DNA of 41,161 bases, taken from positions 1 through 41,161 of the forward strand of contig NW_014579091.1 of assembly GCF_000485595.1 (NCBI RefSeq). The letters run 5' to 3'. Under the pieces are notes generated by a model, which was given only the letters and a program-made list of their open reading frames with translations, was not told the DNA's origin and ran no database searches. Positions 35,267-41,161 of the stretch are shown one piece after another. The stretch comes from Priapulus caudatus. Its lineage: Eukaryota > Priapulida > Priapulimorpha > Priapulimorphida > Priapulidae. Every line of letters starts with the position of its first letter. Position 1 is the stretch's first letter. A program made the translations under genes and the position numbers.

Positions 35267-35423
35267 GTAATTAGATATGACTAGTATATATTCTCTCCGC
35301 GAATTATAACACTATACGCAGGCATGTCTTATCGTTAAATTATCTTATCGCCATAAAAACCCGACATAATATATTAAATAACATAATATAATAACATAAA
35401 TTAAATCATAATAATATAATATA

Positions 35424-35914
35424 GGATATAAACTAGAGGCCAGTGCGGGAGAGTCGCCAGCACCTCGCGCAGGCAGCTCAATTCCGTTAAATTTTTTATT
35501 AATTAACTGAAGTTGACTCTAGATAATGTGAGTTGGGAGGCTCCGGGTCAGACCACCAAAATCTAATCAATTCTAAGTTAGCCCATTTCTGACCTATCCT
35601 GAAAATTTAATTAATTTATTAATTGGATCCGGATCACCACCAAAATGTAAATAATTCTATGTTACCCCATTTCTGACATATCCTGAAAATTTCAGTAATT
35701 AATTAATCAATTAATTAATTAATTGGATTCGGATCACCACCAAAATCTAATCAATTCTAAGTTAGCCCATTTCTGACCTATCCTGAAAATTTTATGACAA
35801 TCCGTCCATAACTTTTTTAGTTAGGCAGTACACAAACAAACAAACGCACAAACCCACAAACCAACAAACGCCGGTGAAAACATAACCTCCTGCCAACCCC
35901 TTGGCGAAGGTAAT
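35424..35914. mobile_element. SINE-like / non-LTR tail element in the C3-C4 intron
   Basis: Contains three tandem copies (starting near 35551, 35635 and 35735) of a unit with caccaaaatctaatcaattc and cccatttctgacctatcctg, then ccgtccataacttttttag, an (ACAAA)-rich stretch and gccggtgaaaacataacctc, ending ttggcgaaggtaat followed by TAATA-like tail repeats. I recall closely similar 3' ends as common dispersed repeats in marine invertebrates and fish; I cannot name the family. It separates the indel-rich stretch from clean sequence. Confidence 0.7.
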
Positions 35915-36159
35915 ATTATAATAATATAACATAATATAAGGAGCATTTCCGATTTGGATGAAATATTTGTCACGCTATGCCGTGAGGTTCGCGCGCATTA
36001 GAGACAGCGAACATCGATGTTGCTATCGATCTATTCACTTTTTTGTCTTTTTGAGATATTTTGTCTCTCGAACTAGTGTACTCGAGTGATAATCTCATTG
36101 CGATGATCGCAGGATCATCCGTCGGACGTTTGCTATCCACTGCCTGTTTGATTTTATAG

Positions 36160-37418
36160 CAAGGAGAGATATTAATAGTGCCGTACACGGACATCGGTTG
36201 GTCACCTTACTTTCCTCTGGTGTCCGGTCTGTGCACAGAGAAGGGAGGTCTTCTATCACACGGTAGGAGACAATGTCCGGCTATTTTACACATACTACTA
36301 TTTGACTATATCTGTGTATGTAAGTGCTAATATAATAGAAGTTTTCCTATAAGTTATGCAACAGTAGTGTAGTATATAAGGAATTACTTGTACTGTAACG
36401 CTGAATTAAGAGTTCATGTAGAAATGATGAAGTAGAAATCCAAACTTGTGTCTTGAACCGCATAAACTTTAATATCTGCTCACGTCACATCTCATTGCAC
36501 ACAGAGACAAAACAACGCGCACACGCGCGTTAGCGCGTGCGCTTTCTCCCGCGACCACAACCACCTCCTCCACTCTTCCATCTCTCTACCCCCTCAATCT
36601 CTCCTAACTTCCTATATATTACCCCCAAAACCCCTACATCCTGAGCGCACATGTCACCCGTTCTCCCAGACCGCGTCCTTTCCAGACCCCTATTTCACAA
36701 TGACCATAGAAACGCTCGACCTAAAACACGTTTACCATTCTCCCTATAACATCAATCTAGCCGCACAAGATGCGCGACGCTCTGTCTACATAGACTACCA
36801 CTAAAACGAGTCCTAGTCTAGCTCCGTTGACTAATTTATGCAACATTTGTAAAACATATGTTACAGTACTTTAGAGATTATACTATCAATGTTTTTTGTA
36901 TTTGTTAGGTGCTGTGATAGCAAGAGAATATGGACTGCCGTGCATTGTCTCTGCGAAGAAAGCGACGCATGTCTTCAAAACAGGTAGTTCTACTATTTAC
37001 TTGCAATATTAATTAGAATTTAATTAAAGTTATAATACATTGTTGAATAATAGTGATGCTGGGCACAAGATGATGTTCTCATGAAAATGTGTGCGCCTTT
37101 GTAAAGTGAACATTCTGCTTGATTGTGATAATGAATAACCCTTGAATGTTCTATTACAACAAATGTAATTTGTCAATAGAAAGTAGTTAGTAAAAAATTC
37201 CCGTTTCCGTTGCTCTGAGAAACGATACGTCATAAAATGCACATTTATTACAACTAGTTTCGTGTATTATCAATCGTCTAATTTGATTAAAAGGTTCGGT
37301 AATTACCGAGATTATGTTAAATGTATGTGGTTACGTTCTCATAGGTGAGGTGGTGATTCTGAATGGAACCCTGGGCACAATCGCAAAGATCACTCAGCCA
37401 ACCAGCAACGAGCCATAG
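36160..37418 (+). CDS. Exons C4-C6 of gene B: catalytic histidine loop and C-terminus
   Basis: C4 36160-36262 starts QGEILIVPYTDIGWSPYF and ends LCTEKGGLLSHG; C5 36909-36983 reads AVIAREYGLPCIVSAKKATH then VFKTG; C6 37345-37418 reads EVVILNGTLGTIAKITQPTS then NEP and stop TAG at 37416-37418. Phases 0/1, 1/1, 1/stop. The joined loop GGLLSHGAVIAREYGLPCIV is the phosphohistidine motif of the PEP-utilising mobile domain, with the histidine that is phosphorylated from the ATP-grasp site. Paralogue A has methionine where this one has lysine in TE(M/K)GG. Introns are clean; the 36263-36908 intron holds only a CG-rich palindromic patch (36510-36545) and a CT-rich stretch. Confidence 0.9.
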
Positions 37419-37562
37419 GAACAAAAAGAATGCCAGTATAACAGTTCATGTACAATGCCAAATCTATTACGACGTTGAATACAATTATACGTTGAATACT
37501 TGATGCTTTAAATACATAAAAACGCGAATGAAATGTATAGGCCATGTAGGTCTAATTAAACA

Positions 37563-37568
37563 AATAAA
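37563..37568 (+). promoter_or_regulatory. Candidate polyadenylation signal AATAAA
   Basis: First canonical hexamer after the TAG stop of gene B, 145 bases downstream. Confidence 0.4.
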
Positions 37569-38423
37569 TACGATAATAATTAAATCGTGTATACTAATTC
37601 AATAAGAAGCAGTTTCCTTACGTTTCGACTTCCATGACTGATGGTTCGTGGACTGTGAACTCAATAATTGTACTATTCATTTATTTCTTTGATGCCTCTG
37701 GGGTTAATGGGCTCTTGATAATAATAATCACTGTACCAACTCAGCCTCCTATAAAGGTAAAGACAGCAGGCCAAGATATAGACACGCCTGCTTTTTTCAC
37801 TATATCTACGGGGTATAAAGTGTTGTTTAACAGATTCTCTCAAACGTCGGTATGGTTTTACAGCGCTATAATTATGTCATTGACGCTGAATGCCAAATTA
37901 ATCGAACGTAACATGCAACATTGATATTCGTATGATTCTCTATCCTATCGCACATACTACAGAAACACTTTATGAGCACCTTCAACTTCCCTGATATCTA
38001 AATCGGGAATAACGCGTTACACGGCAACATTGCATGCATGATCTACATAGACTTGCATCAATCGAAAAACACTGATACAAATATGAAGTGTACAGCTAAT
38101 ATAAACGCTGTAAGCGGAGCCTCCACCATGGACCGTACGATGAGCATATGAACTGTAGTTTGTAGTTAGTGATACATGGTTTATGTGCTCTTGACCTTAC
38201 TACGTACTGGTACGGAAGTGCTTGCGGGAATCACGGAAGCTGTACGGGATTTACATGCACACATGCTCTAATCAGCTTTAAGATTGTTATAATCATATGT
38301 ATAGTATTGCTGTGAGACGGCCATTTGGAAGATAGGTCCGCGCCATTTTATTGTGTCTGTACCTAACATGTTTTACCGTCGTTAAATAAAGTTTTTACTT
38401 ACTATAGTGTACTATTGCAACCA

Positions 38424-38889
38424 CAGTGGCGAATCCAGTATTTCAAGGAGGGGTGAAAAAAGGCGGGGGGCATGAGGGTCCTCCCCCAGAAAATGTTGAA
38501 AATGTAGATCGCAGGAGATGGTATTTGAGGTACTTTTGAGTACATGTACAGCCTTCATTCTGACTACGGCAATTCTCTTTTTAGTAGAACAATTCTTGCG
38601 CTTACAGCTCGGCATTGATTGCTGTACAGGGGGGGGGGGTGACCACCGATGGGATGAGGGTGACAGCAAAACTATTTCTTGGAACTGTGAAAAAAACTGC
38701 AAAACGGTTGTAACCGGCTTTGCCACTCAATTATATGTCACCCATGGATCAGGTGCTGTTTTGTACAGCCGCGCGACTATTATACTTGGAAATAATTAAT
38801 CGGTATATGTGTAAAAATCATGTTAGTCCAACAGAGGGGGTACGTGACTAGACACCCAATCACCCCCTCCCCCTGGATATCCGGCACTG
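38424..38889. mobile_element. hAT-like MITE, 466 bp
   Basis: Starts CAGTGGCGAATCCAG and ends with the complement of CAGTGCCGGATATCCAG; about 30 terminal bases pair imperfectly, both followed inward by G-rich/C-rich runs. CAGTGGCGGATCCAG-type ends are typical of non-autonomous hAT elements in invertebrates. Both flanks show aacca next to the ends, but a full 8-bp duplication is not clear. No transposase. Confidence 0.75.
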
Positions 38890-39134
38890 AACCAACCACC
38901 ATTATATGAAAGCGACGCCTAAAATCATATCAGGATATTCAGGGATATGCAGCCTTATTTATTATTGGCGTGTAATAATTGGAAATTTTGCAATTACACT
39001 GTATTCGTTTTTCCACACATTATTTTTGTTTCGATCCCTGACTCGGAAAAACGCAAAACCATCGCCAATTATGAACAACGAATTTCAGTTAGATGTAGGC
39101 CTATATCGTCTATACGCGCTCACACGCCCGCGCG

Positions 39135-39141
<7 letters not shown>

Positions 39142-39202
<61 letters not shown>

Positions 39203-39316
39203 ATCCATCCATCCATCCATCCATCCATCCATCCATCCATCCATCCATCCATCCATCCATCCATCCATCCATCCATCCATCCATCCATCCATTCCTCCAT
39301 CCATCCATCCATCCAT
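39142..39316. repeat. (CA)n then (CCAT)n compound microsatellite
   Basis: CA 39142-39200 after a short CG run, then CCAT/TCCA to 39316, just upstream of an E10 exon as at 12128. Asp-Gly-Trp-Met and Ile-His-Pro-Ser frames are repeat translations. Confidence 0.95.
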
Positions 39317-39353
39317 GTTTTATGCTGACGTGACGTTTAAATTATTCCTACAG

Positions 39354-39501
39354 GTCACCTTGAGTGTGCTTTTTCGGTCGAGAAACAGCAAGAGCAGATT
39401 GTCTACTCAGGAGAAAGGTGGAGTGTTAAGATTCACGAACAATTCACGGACGTAACGATGAATGGAGTCAGCGGCCGGGGTTTCAGTGAGTACATGTACA
39501 G
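39354..39501 (+). CDS. Second E10 exon, joined to C-terminal exons
   Basis: 148 nt, in phase 1/out 2, reading [20 protein letters not shown] and ending GFSEYMYR; same length and position after a TCCA tract as the exon at 12128-12275, with about ten residue changes. Its next exon here is C1 (40153), not E11. Because E10 and M9 both leave in phase 2, E10 could be spliced to C1 without a frameshift, which would delete the ATP-grasp and helical regions. I think a misjoin is more likely. It may be the missing E10 of gene B. Confidence 0.8.
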
Positions 39502-39597
39502 GTACGGTATTTTCTTATCATGTTGCCATTCACTGGGACTATACTGTGGTATAAAATGTCAGCGAACATAGTATTTATCCTATATATGTAAAAATTG

Positions 39598-39790
39598 CAT
39601 CACGTCAACAATTGTTAGTCTTCCGATGTGATCATGTCTGGATTTAGGACTTTATATACGCAAATGTTCACATCACGTCAACTACTGGTAGTCCTCCGAT
39701 GTTATCATGTCTGGTAGTAGGACTCTATATACGCAAATGTTCCCATTCCGTCAACTACTGTTTGTCCTCCGATGTTATCATGTCTAGTGG
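39598..39790. repeat. 73-bp minisatellite, about 2.6 copies
   Basis: Units contain tccgatgtgatcatgtctgg and tatatacgcaaatgttc; the tccgat anchor recurs at 73-base spacing (about 39621, 39694, 39767). It is followed by a GTGGC/GTGGT-rich low-complexity stretch to about 39985. Confidence 0.8.
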
Positions 39791-40152
39791 TGTGGTGTGG
39801 CGTGGCGTGGTGTGTGCTTGACGTGGCGTGGCGTGATGCGGTTCTGTGCAGTGATGTATATAGTGATGTGGTTACGCGGTGTAGATTATAATATAATGGT
39901 GTGTTGTTGTATGGTGTAGCATAGCGCTGTGGTGCGGCGCGGTACAGTGTTGTGTGCGGTGCGGTGTGGCGCACGTGTAGTATAGAGTGGGTCGTCGCGT
40001 AGCATTAGGGTCTGCAATCTTATCTTATAAGTCAAAGTTTATCTGATATTTACCCTTGTTAATTTAGTATATACGTAACATGCTGTGAAATAATAACCAT
40101 AGAATAGATGGTGTCAATCACTGACACTTAATGTTTCATTGTTTTATTGCAG

Positions 40153-40593
40153 GGCCAATCGAAGAAGAAAACTCATGCCCACGCTAATGGCAATGCAGTT
40201 CCCTGAAATCATGACTGGCTATCCAACGCCGGTGCGTTCCCTATTTTTACATAATCTATATTTTGTGAACCATATAAATAATTGTTCGCAAAGTTTATAT
40301 TAAATATTTATTTATTTTACTCATTTGAATAAACAAAACAAAGCACAAAAGGTTTTCCTCTTTTTGCTGCACCTACTTGTACGCACGCCCGCGCGTACAC
40401 ACTCGCGCGCATGCTCGCACTTACGCGTACCTGCGCGCATGTGTCTGTATGTCACCGCACGTGTCTCTATCTATGTGCGTGCCTGCATACGTGGGTGTTT
40501 GCTTGGGTGCGTAAATAAACATGTATTGTTTCTCTATACATTAGATTGAAGACGATGAGAAAAATGATGTTCCCACAACGTCAGAGCTAACCG
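40153..40593 (+). CDS. Exons C1-C2 of paralogue A
   Basis: C1 40153-40231 reads ANRRRKLMPTLMAMQFPEIM then TGYPTP; C2 40545-40593 IEDDEKNDVPTTSELTG, donor gtatct in phase 1. Both differ from the B versions at several residues, so this is another gene copy. C3-C4 with matching phase are not downstream in the window; those at 1613-2156 are the likely continuation. Shortly after C2 the sequence runs into a long perfect palindrome (40665-40704) and unrelated GC-rich repeats. Confidence 0.82.
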
Positions 40594-40664
40594 GTATCTT
40601 TGTTTAATATACTTATGCGTATACATACATATTTATCAGGAGTACATAATAGGAGGACATATAT

Positions 40665-40704
40665 ATATCAGGAGTACATAATCCCTATTATGTACTCCTG
40701 ATAT
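40665..40704. repeat. Perfect palindrome, 18-bp arms, 4-base loop
   Basis: Left arm 40665-40682 (atatcaggagtacataat), loop ccct, right arm 40687-40704 the exact complement. A direct copy of part of the arm (atcaggagtacataat) lies at 40635-40650. Sequence changes from AT-rich intron to GC-rich repeats within 60 bases. Confidence 0.9.
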
Positions 40705-40730
40705 AATGGAGCCAGTGGCTTGTGTAGAAC

Positions 40731-41161
40731 CAGCCCGTACGTTGTCTTGCCAACGTGACGTCACACTNCGACGCTACGTTGAGGAGGTAGTGAAGGCAGC
40801 GATCAAGGTGCGCGGGGAAGAGTGAGGGAGGGAGGAAGGGAGAGAGGAAAGGAGGGAGTGAGGGAGAGAGGGAAGGAGGTGCTACACGGCCCGCACGGCG
40901 ATGACGGGCGCGGGACTGTGGCGCCGCTATGTGGAGGAGGTTGTGAAGGCAGTGATTAAGGTGCCCAGGGAGGAGGGAGGGAGGGAGGATAGGGGCTACA
41001 CGGCCTGCACGGCGATGACGGGCGGGGGACTGTCGCACCGCTACGTAGAGAAGGTCGTGAAGGCAGCGATTAAAGTGTGCAGGGAGGAGGGAGGGAGGGA
41101 GGAACGGAGGGAGGGAAGGAGGCAGGGAGGGAAAAGGGAGGGAGGGAGGGAAGCAGGGAGG
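40731..41161 (+). repeat. GC-rich tandem repeat with coding-like unit, open to the window edge
   Basis: Three copies of a ~114-to-150-bp unit separated by GGGA-rich runs, with an N at 40768. On the + strand a frame stays open from 40901 to the window end (87 codons) and repeats the peptide MTGAGLWRRYVEEVVKAVIK with 38-codon spacing (second start at 41015). An earlier copy near 40769-40830 reads RRYVEEVVKAAIKV and then hits TGA. The unit could be part of a protein with repeats, a decayed gene family fragment or a plain minisatellite. I do not recognise it. Confidence 0.55.

Larger units (their letters stand above)
16495..37418 (+). other. Inferred span of PEP-synthase/rifampicin-phosphotransferase-like gene B
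   Basis: From the anchor exon E1 to the stop in C6, the exons E1-E9, P1-P2, M1-M9 and C1-C6 occur in protein order on one strand, with matching splice phases at every adjacent pair. Together with the paralogue's E10-E16 they give about 1,220 residues. Two faults break the span: after E9 (25292) a second copy of C1-C3 intervenes (25677-26498) before P1, and E10-E16 plus the rest of the ATP-grasp domain are missing. Inference: the missing exons were lost between two misjoined contigs. Proposed domain order: single N-terminal membrane helix, ~400-residue N-terminal domain, ATP-grasp, helical linker, phosphohistidine swivel. The known biochemical logic of the family is ATP-driven phosphorylation of an enzyme histidine, then transfer to a small molecule; the substrate in animals is unknown to me. 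Confidence 0.6.
37419..39353. other. 3' flank of gene B and intergenic DNA
   Basis: An AATAAA signal is at 37563-37568, 145 bases after the stop. The rest is unique AT-rich sequence to 38423, a hAT-like MITE (38424-38889), about 250 bases of unique sequence and a CA plus CCAT microsatellite (39142-39316). Open frames here (for example 37634-37924) show no family features and I do not regard them as genes. Confidence 0.6.

Noticed and set aside
37634-37924. 96-codon frame downstream of gene B
   Set aside because: Hydrophobic but without recognisable domain, start context or partner exons; compatible with chance in AT-rich DNA.
38518-38799. Overlapping frames on both strands inside the hAT-like MITE
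   Set aside because: They lie within a non-autonomous element, show no transposase motif and are shadows of each other.
1-41161. CRISPR arrays, operons, tRNA or rRNA genes
   Set aside because: The tandem repeats have no unique spacers of constant size, the coding DNA is intron-split eukaryotic, and I saw no tRNA or rRNA signature on either strand.

Overview
The window looks like nuclear DNA of an invertebrate animal. It is AT-rich, has long introns with GT-AG splice sites, is full of microsatellites, and carries short non-autonomous transposons and a SINE-like element. The phylum cannot be fixed from the sequence. Every coding exon I can support lies on the + strand and belongs to one protein family: the large invertebrate proteins usually annotated as putative phosphoenolpyruvate synthase, rifampicin phosphotransferase-like or PigC-like. 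Family identity is from recalled family architecture, not from a search.

By chaining splice phases I recognise 33 exon types, named here E1-E16 (N-terminal membrane anchor, N-terminal domain, first part of the ATP-grasp/PPDK_N domain), P1-P2 (end of the ATP-grasp domain), M1-M9 (helical middle region) and C1-C6 (phosphohistidine swivel domain and stop). Together they give about 1,220 residues. The exons expected between E16 and P1, the rest of the ATP-grasp domain, are not found anywhere in the window.

At least two paralogues are present. Paralogue B is nearly in order: E1-E3 (16495-17547), E4-E5 (18498-19143), E6-E9 (23090-25292), P1-M9 (26750-32741), C1-C3 (34439-35266), C4-C6 with stop (36160-37418). 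Paralogue A is scattered: E4 (77-243), C5-C6 (505-924), C3-C4 (1613-2156), E5-E9 (2506-4689), M1-M7 (8335-11905), E10-E16 (12128-14323) and C1-C2 (40153-40593). One further E10 lies at 39354-39501. The A or B label of the E10 exons is a guess.

The out-of-order joins nearly all fall inside simple repeats (TCCA, CA, TGTAG, AT/GT tracts) or at single N bases (504, 1160, 40768). Two stretches, roughly 17600-23300 and 33300-35410, are near copies of clean stretches elsewhere (4790-8290 and 25293-26640) but peppered with one-base insertions and deletions. The simplest reading is an assembly in which contigs were wrongly joined at microsatellites and gaps were filled with unpolished long reads. A real tandem gene cluster with rearranged pseudogenes is the alternative.

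Non-coding content includes a dimeric ~540-bp tandem repeat (5640-7490, again at 20080-22610), a >1-kb TGTAG array, a hAT-like MITE (38424-38889), a 565-bp foldback element with a purine-rich core (29379-29943), a SINE-like element (35424-35914), several perfect hairpins, and at the right edge a GC-rich tandem repeat whose copies differ mostly at third codon positions (40731-41161).
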